From Heterohyrax brucei (Eukaryota; Chordata; Mammalia; Hyracoidea; Procaviidae): a stretch of DNA of 64,000 nt. A model generated the notes under the pieces. The model was not told the DNA's origin and searched no databases. It was given only the letters and a program-made list of their open reading frames with translations. The translations under genes were made by a program, and so were the position numbers. Positions 12,053-24,051 of the stretch are shown here, piece by piece. Location of the stretch: assembly GCA_028571685.1 (NCBI GenBank), contig CM053146.1, positions 114,241,431-114,305,430 on the forward strand, in the 5' to 3' direction. The first letter of the stretch is position 1. Every line of letters begins with the position of its first letter.

Positions 12053-13788
12053 TGATATTTTGTAGTACCTTATAGATTATGGAGATCAGGCATCAGCCTG
12101 ACATAGAGTTGCCAAATATTTTTTCTCATTCTGTAGGTGGACTTTTAATTCTATGAATAAAGTCTTTAGATAAGCAAAAGTGTTTGATTCTTAGTAGTTC
12201 CCATTTATCTATTTTCTCTTCTGATGGTTGTGGTTTGTTTGACAGATTGTGAAGTCTCTCTACATTGTGTATTAAAACTTCCATTTTTGTTCCTAGTTTT
12301 CCTTGGATGAGCTTTGTTGTTTTAGAATTGATATTTATAGGTCTTTTATCCAGTTTGAGTTGGTTTTGTGTAAGGTATAAAATATAGATCTTGTTTCAGT
12401 TTATTGCAGATAGATATCCAGTTTTGCCAGCACCGTTTGTTGAAGAGATTGCTTTTACCCCAGTTTAATGTCTTAGGGCCTTTGGTGAATATCAGCTGTT
12501 CACAGGAAGATGGTGTCATCTCTGGGGTCTCAATTTTGTTCCATTGATCCATCTGTCTCTTTTTCTACCAGTAGCAGGCTGTTTTGACTACTGTGGCAGT
12601 GTAACAGATTCTAAAGTCAGGTAGTGAGAGGCCTCCCAATGTGTTCTCCTTCAGTAGTGCTTGACTTATCCAGGGCTTCTTCCCTATCCAAACAAAGTTG
12701 GTGATTTGTTTCTCTATTTCATTAAAAATGTCACTGGAATTTGCACTGATATTGCATTATATAAGTAGATTTCTTTGAGTAAAATAGACATTTTCACGAT
12801 GTTAAGTCTTCCTATCCATGAGCAGGGTAGGTTTCTCCATTTATGTAAGTTTTAGTTTCTTGTAGTAAGGTCCTGTAGGTCTGTGTGTAAAGGTCTGATG
12901 TTTCTCTGGTTAGATTTATTCCTAGGTACTTTCTCTTCCTGGAGGCTGTAGTAAATGGTAGTATTCATTAGGTGATTTCTTCATTAATAATCTCATTGTT
13001 GGTATAAAAAAATCCTACTGATTTACTTATGTTTATCTTGTATCCTGAGACTTTGCCAAACTCTTCTATCAGTTAGAGTAGTTCACTTATGGATTCTGTA
13101 GGATTCTTTATGTATAGAATCATGTCATCTGCAATAGGGAAATTTTTGCTTCTTCTTTGCCAATGCAGATGCCCTTTATTTCTTGATCTTGCCTAACTGC
13201 TCTTGCTAGAACTTCTAGTACAGTGTTCAATATGAGAGGTGAGAGTGGGTATCCTTGCCTAGTTCCTGTTCTCAAGGGAAATTGTTTCAGTCTCCATTCA
13301 GTATGACGTAGGCAGTTGGCTTTATATAAATGGCCCTTATTGTATTGAGGAATTTGCCATCTATTCCTATTTTGCTGAAAGTTTTAACATGAATCAGTGT
13401 TGGACTTCATCAAGTGCCTTTTCTGGATCAATAGACAAAAACCAAGTGATTCTTCTCTTTTCTGTTATTCATGTGGTTGATCACATTAATTGTTTTTCTG
13501 ATGAACTACCCTTGCATCCCTGGTATGAATCCAACTTGGTCATGATGGATTACTTTTTTGATATGTTGTTGTACTCTGTTGGCAAGAATTTTGTTGTGGA
13601 CTTTTGCACCTAGATTTGTGAGTGATATCTGTATTTCTTTTTTGTTGGGTGTTTCCTTTGCTTTGGTACCAGCATTATGCTGACTTCATAAAATTAATTT
13701 AGGAATATTCCATCCCTTTCTATGCTGTGAAATAGTCTCAGTAATATTGGAGATAACTCTTCTCTAAAAGGTGGGTAGAATTCTGCAG

Positions 13789-14456
13789 TCAAGCTATCTG
13801 GGCCTTCTTGTTTTGTAGTTTTTTGATGACTTTTTCAATTCCTTCCTTTGTGATGGATTTGTTAAGTTGTTCTGCTTCACCTTGTGATAATTTTGGTAGG
13901 TGATATGAATCAAGGAATTTCTCTATTTCTTCTAGGTTTTCAAATTTGTTAGAATACAGTCTTTCATAGTATTCTGTTATATTTTTCATTTCTGTTGGAT
14001 CTGTTGTGACATCACCCCTCTCATTTCTTATTTGGGTTGTTTCCTTTCCTGTTTTTCTTTAGTAAGTTTAACCAATGGTTTGTTAATTCACTTGATCTTT
14101 TCAAAAAAACAGCTTTTGGTCTTTTCAGTGTTTTCAGTTGTTCTTCTATTCTCTAATTTGTTTATTTCTGCTCTCATCTGTATGATCTGTTTTCTTGTGG
14201 TGCCTGAGTGGTTCCTTGGTTGTTCTCTCTCTTCTTGTTCAAGCTGTAGGGTTAGTTCTTTGGTTTGATTTCTTTCTTCCTTCCAGATGTGTGCATTTAT
14301 GGAGATAAACTGATCTCTGAGCACAGCTTTGGCTGTATCCCATAGGTTATGGTAGGAAATCTTTTCATTCTCATTGGAATCCATAAATTTCTTTATTTTA
14401 TCCTTGATTTCTTCTATAACCCAAGGTTTTTTGAGCAAGAGTTCCACTTCCTTCAT
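13789..14456 (-). pseudogene. L1-D ORF2 endonuclease-RT linker relic
   Basis: Two open stretches, 13789-13989 (TEYYERLYSNKFENLEEIEK, the classic 'YYE.LY.NK..NLEE...FL' entry to the RT) and 14088-14456 (helical linker with ENEKISYHNLWDTAKAVLRD). Both are standard L1 ORF2 landmarks. The frame shifts between them, so the copy is dead. Confidence 0.88.
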
Positions 14457-14717
14457 ATGTTTTTTCTGCTATCAATTTTGACTTTTATGGCTTTAGGATC
14501 TGAGAAGATGCTTTGCATTAATTCAGTTGTATGGATTTTGTTGAGAATTGCTTTATGTCCTAACACGTGGTGTATTCTAGAGAATGTTCCATGTGCACTG
14601 GAAAAGAATGTGCAGTTGTCCACTGATGGATAGAAAGTTCTGTATGTGTCAGTAAGGTCTAGTGGGTTAATTGTGGCAATAAGATCATCTGTGTCTTCTA
14701 TTCAGCTTTTTTCTAGA

Positions 14718-15124
14718 TTATCTGTCCAATATTGAGAATGGAATATTGATGTCCCCCACTATTAATGTGTGTTCCTTCGATGTATTTAGGTGTGCTAAAA
14801 TATTTAATATTGTTAAGTCCGGCTTGTGTATTGAACCTTTCAGCAATAAATAGTGTCCATCCTTGTCCACAATGGTGGATTTTACATTAAAATCAATTTT
14901 ATCTGAGATTAGAATTGCCACACCTGCTTTTCTTTGTGTATTGTTAGTTTCATATGTATTCTTTCGTCCTTTAATTTTCAGTTTGTTCGTATCTTTAAGT
15001 CTAAGGTGAGTTTCTTGTTGCAACCTATGGATGGGTTGTTTCTTTGGTTCCGAGAGGTCACTTGATGTTTCAGTCTATTTACATTCAGTGTAAATATTGC
15101 TAGGTATGTGCTTAGTGCTGTCAT
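14718..15124 (-). pseudogene. L1-D ORF2 endonuclease N-terminal relic
   Basis: The ORF2 start is placed at about 15124, where MTALSTYLAIFTLNVNRLKH matches the usual L1 ORF2 N terminus. Further in, QETHLRLKDTNKLKIKG and KAGVAILISDKIDFNVKST follow, then VGDINIPFS, the 'GDFNTPLS' station with two changes. A frameshift separates the start from the rest. Confidence 0.87.
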
Positions 15125-15924
15125 TGTGATGTTTATTTTTGTGTTCTCATTTTTGCTGTTCTTATTAATCTGTTCTGGATGATTCTTCTTTGTAAATTGA
15201 TTTTTCACCTTTTTCAGGCTTGGTTTTGTGGTTGTTGAGACTTCTGTCTTACATTTCTTGATTTGCTGTGTTGGATCTTTATTTTGCTTCATGGCTACCC
15301 CTAAGAGCCCTCTTAATAAACTATGTGTGTACCCAATTTTAATTACTACCATTGTTCATCTCCATCTAGAAGGACTATAATGACTGTAGTACATCTCTCT
15401 TTTCAACATGATGACACCAGAGTTTTCATATGATCGCTGGATCATTTCTTTCAGTATTACAGGTTTGATTGAGTTTGTAGTCTTCCCTAACTGAGTAGGT
15501 CTCTGGGTGATGTGTCCTGAATTTGCTTCTAAAATATAAAGTCGGTTGTTTTGTTCTTCTTAGCCAAGAGATTCTTCCAGTGTTTCTTGTAACTTTGGTT
15601 TGGTTTTTACAAAGTCTCTGAGTTTCTGTTTATCTTAGAATGTGTTAATTTCATTTTCATATTTGAAAGATAGTTTTGCAGGATATATAATTCTTGTGTG
15701 AAAGTTCTTCTCCTTCAAGGCTTTAAATGTGTTGTGCCACTGTCTCCATGTCAGCACTGTTTATGTTGAGAAATCCAATGAAAGCCTACAGGTTTCTCTC
15801 TGAATGTTAGCTTTAATTTGAGTCTTGCTGCCTTTAAGAGTTTCTGTTTCTGTTTCATTTTGTTCAGCTTGATTATAATATGTCTTAGAGTCTTTCTTTT
15901 GAGATCTATATTAAGTGGCATTCG

Positions 15925-16263
15925 CTATGTATCTTGGTTATTTATATTCTCTTCTTTCATAATTTCTGGGAAGTTTTCTGTCAGCAGCTCAGCAACAATG
16001 CTGTCTGTATTCTCAGGTGTCTCACCCTGTTCAGGCATTCCAATAAATTTTAGATTGTCCCACATGTTTCTTAATGCCTCTTTATTTTTCTTCTTTCTTT
16101 TTTCTAATTTATCCTCATAGGTGCTGGAGTCAGGAGCTCTGTCTTCCCTGTCAGAAAGTCTATTTTCCATTTGTTCCATTCTGTTTTCTTGACTTGGAAT
16201 TAAAGTTTCTATGTCTTTGATTTTTTTCTTGTTCTGTTGGATTTTAGAGTATCGGTGTTGCAT
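15925..16263 (-). pseudogene. L1-D ORF1 relic (coiled coil to RRM)
   Basis: A 112-codon open piece of ORF1, the RNA-binding trimeric chaperone of L1. It contains a heptad-like segment (QENRMEQMENRLSDREDRAP) followed by LRNMWDNLKFIGMPEQGE, the entry to the ORF1 RRM-like domain. The rest of ORF1 lies at 15200-15925 and 16263-16440 in broken frames. Confidence 0.85.
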
Positions 16264-17298
16264 CAGATCGAACAGCTTGCTTAGGTTTTCATTTTGTTCT
16301 CCTATGTTTTGTATAAGGTCTAGGAGGGCTCTGTATGTAATTCTTTTGTACTCACCTTCTAATAGTTTCAGAAAGGTTTTTTCATCTGGGAAGTTCTTTG
16401 GTTGTTTTTTTGGGAGCCTTCTGAAGCCATGAGTGATATCTTAGTTATGCTTTCATCTAGAGTTTGCTGCTTTTGAGGCGTCATGTGAGTCCATAAAGGC
16501 TGGGGGCGATGCAGTGAGGATGGACTGCAGTTGTTTCTGTAGGCCGTCTTAAAATGAAAGAGAAAAAGTATCTGACAACTTGAATGTTAGTCAGGTTTTC
16601 AGGTGTATAGGTCCCTTTTCCCAGCTGGCAAGGTAAGCACCTCTGTGTTGAACCCCAGATGTTAAGTAAAAGTAGTTCAAAATCTATAAAGGCTAATGCC
16701 CTGCTTCCCTCTGCTGTCTGGCCCTAGCTGTCCGTGACACTTTGTACAATACTGCCTTTCTGCTGGAAAAGCACTCTCCTCCAGGAAGTCACTGCCTCTC
16801 AGCCTAGGAGTTATGTCCAGCTGAGGCCTCCATATGGGTAATTGCCTCCCTGTCTAACAAGATGGCATCCCACACAAGCTCTCTACCTTCCTTGGTACAG
16901 GCTGCTCGATAGTGGAGGCTGAAAGAGAGAAAAAAGGTGCCAAGATGCACAGAGTCCAAAGCTGGGCTCTCAAAATGTCACAGTTTTGCCCCCTAATCCC
17001 ACCAGCTGTGCATCTGAGATTAGATGCTATTCAAGTCCCAGCTCTACCAGCTGGTTAAGACAGAGAACAGAAAGTTACAATGGTGAGTTACCTTCCATCC
17101 GTCAAAGCCTGCAGTCACCAGGAGTGAGGGATCGCAAAAGAGGAAGTTTTCTGTTCAGTGGTATGATGTCTCAATTAACAACCCTATGCCATGTTGTAGG
17201 GCTCACTAGGTGTCCAGAAGGCTCCGTTTAATTATCAATTCAGGTCTTGGTTTCCAGAGGGACTTAGGGAGATGAGTCTGCCATCGTGGCTACACCTC

Positions 17299-19945
17299 CC
17301 TGATCTTTTATTGAATGTTGCTATATTGATATATTTTTTTCCATCATTTTAGTTTTTGTTTGTGTCTACATATAATTTGTGTTTTGTGTAGACAGTATAT
17401 AGATTTTTTTTTTTTTTAGTTAATCCAGTGTCTACTCTCCAACTCTTTATTGGTGCATTTGGTCCATTTACATTCAGTGTGATTATTGATAAGTATGAAC
17501 TTAGTGTTGTCATTTTGATGCCTTTTTTTGTGTATTGTATACACTTATGTTCCATTTAATTTTCTGTGGTGTCCTTTTTCTTTAAGTACTTTCAGATTTT
17601 TCAGTATTGGTTGTTTTGTATTTGCTGAGACTTCAAGAGTTTCATTTTTTTTTTTATTTTGATGCCTAGGATGGTTTCTTTTGTGATTGGCTTAGTATTT
17701 GTCCCCATTTGTGTAAATTTAAACCAGTCTTTAATTTCTTTATATTGCCTCAGTTACTTCACCATATAAAAGATCTATGACTTCACTTTCTTTTGGATCT
17801 CTCTTCTTTGTTTTAATGTTTACGTAGTGAAATCTATGTTTCCCTATTTTTAGTGTTTTGCCTATTATTTATTTTCCTGATTCTCCTATTTGAGTTACTA
17901 TCCAGTTGCCCTGTTCTGTGTTCTGGTCTTTGGTTGTTACTTGGTGTTGTTAATTTCCCAACCAAATGACCTTCTTGATTATTCGTTGTAATTTTGGCTT
18001 AATTTTTGCAAATTTTGTGAATTTCTGTGGATCTGGAAGTATCCTAATTTTGCCTTCTTATTTGAAAGATAATTTTACTGGATAAATAATTCTTCACTGG
18101 CAATTATTTTCCTCCAAAGCTTTGTATGTGTCATCCCATTGCCATCTTGGCTGCAAGGTTTCTGTTGAGCAGTCTGAGCTAAGTCTTAATGATTCTTCTT
18201 TGTAGGCCATGTTTTGTTTATCTCTAGCCACTTTTAAAAGCATCTCCTTATCTTTAGTTTTGACACATTTGATTAGAATATGCCTTGGTGTCTTTCTTTT
18301 GGGATTTTTTTGTGTGTGGTTGAATCAGCATCTTGGATTGGCATGTTCTCATCTTTAATGATGTCAGGAAAGTTTTCTCACAGCAAATCTTTGACAGTTC
18401 TCTCTGTGTTTTCTGTTATTCCCTCCTGTTCTGACACTTGTAGATTATTGCTCTGCCTAGAGTGCTACATAATTCTCAGTGTTTCTTGATTTTTTTTAGA
18501 TTCTTTTATTTGATTATTCCTCAAATATGTTGATGCTATATGCTTTATCTTCAGTCTCACTAATTCAGCTTTGCATTGCCTCAGTTCTGCTCCTTTGATT
18601 TTCTACTGAGTTGTCTTATTTTGTAATTTTTAGAATTTCTGATTCTTGTCACTATATGCTTTCATAGAGCTTTCTCACTGTGTTATTATGCTCTACTGTA
18701 TTTTGCCTCATCTCTGTCTACATCTCTTAAACAGGTCTAAATATTAATCTTTTGCGTTCTTCCTCTCATAATTCCCGAAAGTTCTCTTTTCTAGAAAATT
18801 TGATTGTTTTGGGAGCTTTCTGAAGAGATTATGGCCCACCTGTTTAAATGTTTTGATATGGACTGCTACTTCTGAGCCATCAATAATTTGTATGTATTTA
18901 TTTTATATTTGCCTGCTGCGTTCTAGCTTCTTGTTTTGATATATACAGCTTACTTTTCTTACATGGGTTCAGCTCAGGTGCCCAGGTAGAGAGCCATCAA
19001 ATGTGTGGTGCAGGCACTTGTGTGCTGGCCTACATACATCACAGTGATTGGTATAGACACATGTCTGGATGCAGCTGAGAAAGGCAGGGGCTGATAGCTC
19101 TCTCTGAGTGTCATTTCCTCTGTATCTGAATCTAGGTGAATAAACAGTTTCTGCCTTGATTTTCTGGCTAGAGGAGTCAGCAGAATCCTCCTCCCCCTTC
19201 CTCAAATCTGTTAAAGTGTTTCCACTCTGAATCTTGGGAGAATGGCTTAGGGAAGGCTGAAGAAGTCCTGTTTCTGGCTGAGTTCATGGAGTCAGAGTGC
19301 AGAGACAGGCCCAATACAAAGAAGGAGGGGGGATAGATTGGCTCAAGGTGGGCTTGAGGAGTCCTACTTCCAGCTTAGTTAATTGCATCAGACTCTAGAG
19401 ATGGGTGCAGTGCAGAGAAGGGAGGGGAGAATGTCTCAGGGCAGACTTGAAGAGTCCATCTTCCAGCTCACTTAATGGCACCAGACTTTAGCACTGGGCA
19501 CAATGCAGAGAAGGGAAGGGGGAGCATGAGGAGAAGGGAGACAGGTCCATCTTATAGAAAAAATTCAGGTCCTTGTATTACACGTTACATGCAAAGACTT
19601 AGCCTTGGACAGTCTGGTGCTGTCTCTCACTGATCCTGGAGGCTTGAGTGGATTCCCCAGACAAGTATTCCTTCTGAGTAGGGCACACACCAACCCCTAC
19701 TCTCAGCTAATCATGCAGTGGTTGCACTGATCTCCTGACACATCAGATTTGGGGGGTCCAGTGTACTTCCAGAGCAACTCTCTCCTCCCCATTATTCAGT
19801 TCACTTTCTCAACTTTTCCTTTCATGGTCAGGGCTCCTAGTATTTCATGTGTACTAGATTCATATTCACATGTTCTTTTCAGCCTTTGTTGTTAGAGGGG
19901 TCATGGGAAGCATGCATCTACTCCACTATTTTGGTCCCACCTCAA
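17299..19945 (-). mobile_element. L1-C (antisense), 5' part: ORF2 start, ORF1, 5' UTR
   Basis: Continues L1-C from 10434. An ORF2 N terminus is visible at 17349-17555 (MTTLSSYLSIITLNVNGPNA). ORF1 follows to about 18850, then a GC-richer 5' UTR ending near CTACTCCACTATTTTGGTCC (19920-19939), the L1 5' end. Its ORF2 start is a second independent copy of the one in L1-D, which is what proves two L1s here. Confidence 0.85.
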
Positions 19946-20870
19946 GTATCTTAAGAAAATGTTATACATCCCATTTCAGTGAGTGGCATCTGGGTCTTAA
20001 AAGTGAGCAAACAACTATCTAAAAAAGCAGAATAAAAGAAACGAATCCACTGCTGTCATGTCTATTGTGACTCATAGTAACTCTGTAGGGCAGCATAAAA
20101 CTACTCCATAGAGTTTCCAAGAACTGCCTGGTGTATTCAAAGTGCCAACCTTTTGGTTAGCAGCTATAGTACTTAAACTACTATGCCACCAGGATTTCCA
20201 ACTGCCATCTACGTAGCATCAATTTGTCCTAATCCACCTAGAGTAGCGGTAAATGAAGGGCATAAAAGACATATAAGGAAAATATGAGCCCAAGTGGCAG
20301 ATGGGGCCATAATGCTCAGGAAACTACAGAAGCATGACACCAGAAGAACTAGATGGTGCCCAGCTACCACCAATGACTGCCCTGACAGGGAACACAATGT
20401 AGAGTCCCTTACATAGTGGGAAAAAAATGGGGTTGCAAGTCTAGAACTATGTATAAAGACCAGACTTAGTGGATAGATGTCCAGGAAGGTCCCCTAAGGC
20501 TATGGCCCATGGACCCTCTGCTAGCCCACAGCTGAAATGAGTACTGAAGCCAACTCTCTAGATAACAGTTTGACTGGACTATAAGATATAGAGTGATGCT
20601 GGTGAAGTGTGTACTTCTTTCCTTAAATATATAGTGAAGCTGCCTAAGCAGCTGCTGTCCAGAGGCAGTGAGGGAGGGTGGAGACGGGTGGACAGGAGTT
20701 GGCTGAATGAATACGGAAAGTACAGGATTGAAAGGAGGAATGTGCTGTCAGAGGGTAGAGAGAGCAGCTAGCATTGCCTGGGTGTGTGCATGCTAGGTTT
20801 TATATGTCAAACAGACTTGGATTGTAAACTTCCTCTTAAAGGAGAATAAAATATTTTACAAAAAGAGAAC
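19946..20870 (+). mobile_element. L1-E (sense) 3' UTR
   Basis: Sense counterpart of the 3' UTRs seen antisense in L1-B and L1-D. Examples are GAGTGGCATCTGGGTCTTAA (19980-), GAACTAGATGGTGCCCAGCT and TACCACCAATGACTGCCCTG. It ends in a polyadenylation-like GAATAAAATATTTTACAAAA near 20845-20870. It is split by a SINE at 20044-20200. It is 5'-truncated with no ORF2 left. Confidence 0.85.
20044..20200 (-). mobile_element. AfroSINE-like SINE inside L1-E
   Basis: Tail block TGTGACTCATAGTAACTCTG, middle block CTCCATAGAGTTTCCAAGAA and head ending ATGCCACCAGGATTTCCA. Flanks CAACTATCTAA (left) and AACTGCCATCTA (right) look like a diverged target-site duplication within the L1 3' UTR. Confidence 0.9.
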
Positions 20871-20879
20871 AGGGCAGCT

Positions 20880-21350
20880 AACTGAATGGAACATTTCTTA
20901 TTTCATAATCTGAAGCTAATACAATGCTTGCATATATTCTAACTCCATTACTGTCTAATAACTTATTTATTGGTTAGTCATTTGAATGGATAGGTTTTAT
21001 TCTGAAATCTACCATTCTTTATTTAAACTTCAAAAATAGATGACAGTAGAAAATGTCTGGGATGACAAAATTGAATATGAAATAAAGCATTAATTGTCTG
21101 CTTGCATATACTGGGTTTTTCTAGGTAATAGAGAAATTTTCTGTGGTCTGTTCATTTGGGAGTTATCTGTAGTGTTTGTACCAAGTGAGCTATAGAAGTT
21201 GTGGCCTTTAGGTAACATAAAACAAAATTCTTGCCTGTGGAGCATAGCTAAGTGCATACCACTCTTCTGTAAAGTTAGTTAATGGAGGTAAACTTTTGGT
21301 CACTGGTATAAAGTACTGAAGAATGATGAATTTCCTGTTTGACATGGTAG
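20880..21350. other. Intronic sequence, nothing recognised
   Basis: AT-rich unique-looking sequence between L1-E and a SINE remnant. I see no exon-like frame flanked by splice sites and no repeat family I can name. Confidence 0.4.
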
Positions 21351-21359
21351 TGGGTAATG

Positions 21360-21463
21360 CAGAATCACCCCATAGAGTTTCCAACGAGTGCCTGCTGGAT
21401 TCAAACTGCCAGCCTTTTGGCTGGCAGTCTTAGCTGTTAACCACTATGCAACCAGACTTTCCA
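21360..21463 (-). mobile_element. AfroSINE-like SINE, tail missing
   Basis: Keeps CCCCATAGAGTTTCCAACGA, the GGATTCAAACTGCCAGCCTT B-box region and a head ending CAACCAGACTTTCCA. The 3' tail of the element is lost. Confidence 0.8.
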
Positions 21464-22790
21464 TTTACTGTGGAAGAATGTAGGAAAGAATCTATTTCCA
21501 TGTTTAAAAATTGGCTCTGGTTTCTAGGGAACTTTCCTGATAAGCATATTTTAGCTGTGGAGAAATCCATGATGAAGATCTTACAGGCAAATAGTAGAAT
21601 TTGGGAATTTGGTCTCATTAGCAGGGCTCATTCCTTTGGCTGTATTTCGTGATAGTAGTTTTCTGTTACATCTGTGAATGTCAGAGAGCGGAAGAATTAA
21701 GAATTTGGCTCCTGTATTCATTAGTGAATATGAGCAATTGGAGGTAGGGGGAAACAGTCCAAGGAATAATCTGTATCTTCCAACTTTCTTTTTCATCTCC
21801 TCCTTCGTTGTGTTTACTGGGCATTAATTGAAAGGCCTTGGGTCAGATCAGACTCGACGGCACTTGGCTGGCTGTGTTTAATAGCAACTTTGGCAAATGT
21901 AAGTATTTGAGGCAAGTGTATGCAAGGTTCACTTTAAGCAAACCCATTGCTCTCATGAAAAAGACTGTAGAGAAAATGTTTACTGATTTAGGAATGTTAA
22001 GAATTTTTGGGAGTGGCTCTTCAGAATACTGCAATGTACTGATCTTGTTTGTAGCTCTGAGTTTCATGATTTTTTTTTTTTTATTTTTTCAACTTCGTTT
22101 TATCATTCAGGCTTTTAGAATCCTTTATAAAGTTCAAAATGTCAATGCTTGATGTTTTTTTAAAAATGATTCCAAAAAGAAAACTACATGTTTGTCTTTA
22201 AAGGTATTGGGATAGCTAATGGATTGGACTGTTTGAAGAGGGGGAGAGGTCGCTGCTTGATAATGCCCCATCCTCCAGCTGTTAGGCTTCTGTTAAAAGG
22301 ACTACAAGAACTGCCAGAGGAGCAAGGACAGCCTTCCTGACATGACTCCTCTCTGCCATCTGGTTCAGGACTATGGGCCCACACTTAATGGCAGAACTCT
22401 TTATTTCAGAGGAATTGAATCATGTTCCTCAACCACCAGAAGAAAAATTGCAGCCATTCAAATTATCCATGCCTGCTGCCCCTTCCGTTTTACACTTCCA
22501 TTCTCCTTGACTATCAACTCGGTAGCCCAAGATCAGGACAATTATGGCTCTGCCACTGGCTGTGACTTCAAGGAGTGGGTTTTAGATTCTTAACCCTACA
22601 AAATGAAGGGGTTAGAGGAAAGGCCCTTTTTGGTGAAACAATATGTGATCTCTAACTAATAATTTTCATATATATTCCTGCAAGAAAGCCAGGAAGTAGA
22701 GAGAGTGGAGGTAAATGAGGTTTAGCAGTGCTGTTGCTCAGCATACTTCTTATGAAGTTTTAGAAGGCTTCAAGGGTAGTGGAGCTATGT
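21464..22790. other. Intronic sequence with one SINE-tail fragment
   Basis: Mostly unique-looking sequence. A GC-richer patch at 22210-22600 gives short open frames on both strands but no family similarity that I can see and no convincing splice-site pair. A T run lies at 22071-22088. The only recognised piece is the tail fragment at 21836-21880. Confidence 0.4.
21836..21880 (+). mobile_element. Ultra-short SINE/RTE tail fragment
   Basis: GACTCGACGGCACTTGGCTG with both tail CpGs intact, and no SINE body on either side. Confidence 0.6.
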
Positions 22791-23539
22791 TGAGTGACAT
22801 GTGTAAAGCTACAAACTTCTAGGGGTTTGTAAATGTGATTTGATACCTACACAGAATCTAATACTGCTTGGTAAATACTTACTGAATGAACGAATATTTC
22901 TAATAGGCCAATTTATCTTTGTTGCCATCACTCTAGTCCTGCGTGTTCTTGTGTCTAAATACTAGATTCTAATCCATAGAGTGGAAGTCACCACTAATTC
23001 ACTTTGCCATTCGCTGATTTCACAGTATGTTTATAGTGCTGACCCAGAACTCAGGTGAGGTAGTAAAGAGACTATATTAAGATGATGAAGACACTGTTGC
23101 TAAACTTGAGAAAGAAGCATATAAACTATTAAACAAAAAGGCAGAATAAAACAACAACATGATATTGAGCTGTGAGTTGGGTATTTGGATATATAAAGTA
23201 GAGCTCAGAAATTATGTTGGAGATATGTTTGAAGAGTCATACACTGTTGTATAGAGATGGAAGCCCTGGGCATAGATAAGGTTATTTGAGAAAACAGGTA
23301 TGGAAAAGTAGAGGTTCTTGGACTGAGTGAGCAGTGAGTGATTCTGACTTAAAGGCTGGGTAGAAGATGATGATCAACCAAAGGAGACTGAGAAGATGGC
23401 ATGTCTATTTAATGATGTAAATGTAAAAGGAGCATTTAACATATAGGTGACAGAGAGAGGGTAAGGAAATACTGAGTTGAGTGTGGTAAGCGAGAAGAAT
23501 GTTAGAATAAATCATGGGTGTTAGAACAGTTACTTAGGA
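22791..23539. other. Intronic sequence with an L2/MIR-like tail
   Basis: GCTTGGTAAATACTTACTGA near 22868 resembles the 3' end of an L2 or MIR. The rest, rich in short GA-rich stretches, is not recognised. Confidence 0.35.
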
Positions 23540-23645
23540 ATTACTGAAGATACTCCCCTTTGATTAGTGTGTATGTACTAGGCTTTAAGTGCCACAAGGA
23601 CAGGGACTTTGTTTCCTTGTTCATTACTGTAACTCCAGAAGACTG
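23540..23645 (+). mobile_element. L2 LINE 3' end
   Basis: CACAAGGACAGGGACTTTGT and the following TTCATTACTGTAACTCCAGA match the typical L2 3' end. It is truncated where the LTR remnant begins. Confidence 0.65.
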
Positions 23646-23654
23646 AGTCAAGGG

Positions 23655-23832
23655 GAATATTGACAAGAAGGACCTTCCTCCAGAGCCAACAGAGAGCGAA
23701 AGCTTTCCCCAGGGGCTGCTACCCTGAATTCAGAATTCTTGCATACTCAAATGCGGGAAAATACATTTATTTTTGTTAAAGTCATTAACCTGTGGTTATT
23801 TCTGTTGTAGCAGCAATAGATAACTAAGACAA
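23655..23832 (+). mobile_element. MaLR-type LTR, 3' part only
   Basis: GAAGGACCTTCCTCCAGAGC, a GAATTCAGA block, then the terminal GTGGTTATTTCTGTTGTAGC and TAACTAAGACA. These are the shared 3' half of the LTR family also found at 24052, 25683 and 47847. The family name is assigned by resemblance to MLT1-like LTRs. Confidence 0.7.
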
Positions 23833-24051
23833 GAGTGAAAACTTTGGTTATTCCTATGTAGGGGAAAAACAAACAGTGATTTGATGATAAACTTTCTTGT
23901 CCATTGTAGTAGTAGGTATAAATGAAGAAAATTTCTTAGTTCTTGAAATATTATTCACTTTGGAGAGAAACTAATTGTTTACCTGGTCTGAAGGAACTAG
24001 TTAAGCTGAATGGAGGCAAGATTTGGTTGTAAATGTAGTCCCAGGGGTGAA

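Larger units (their letters stand above)
10435..17298 (-). mobile_element. L1-D (antisense), near full-length, inserted in L1-C
   Basis: About 6.86 kb, the most complete L1 here. Left to right: 3' UTR about 10437-11430, ORF2 C terminus to N terminus about 11430-15124 (C-terminal block [21 protein letters not shown] region about 12600-13800, linker 14088-14456, endonuclease 14718-15124), ORF1 about 15200-16440, and 5' UTR about 16440-17298. All frames carry stops, so it is inactive. It lies inside L1-C between matching CCTGATC flanks. Confidence 0.9.

Noticed and set aside
22210..22600. GC-richer patch as an exon
   Set aside because: Open frames exist on both strands but none has good acceptor and donor sites at its ends or a recognisable protein match.
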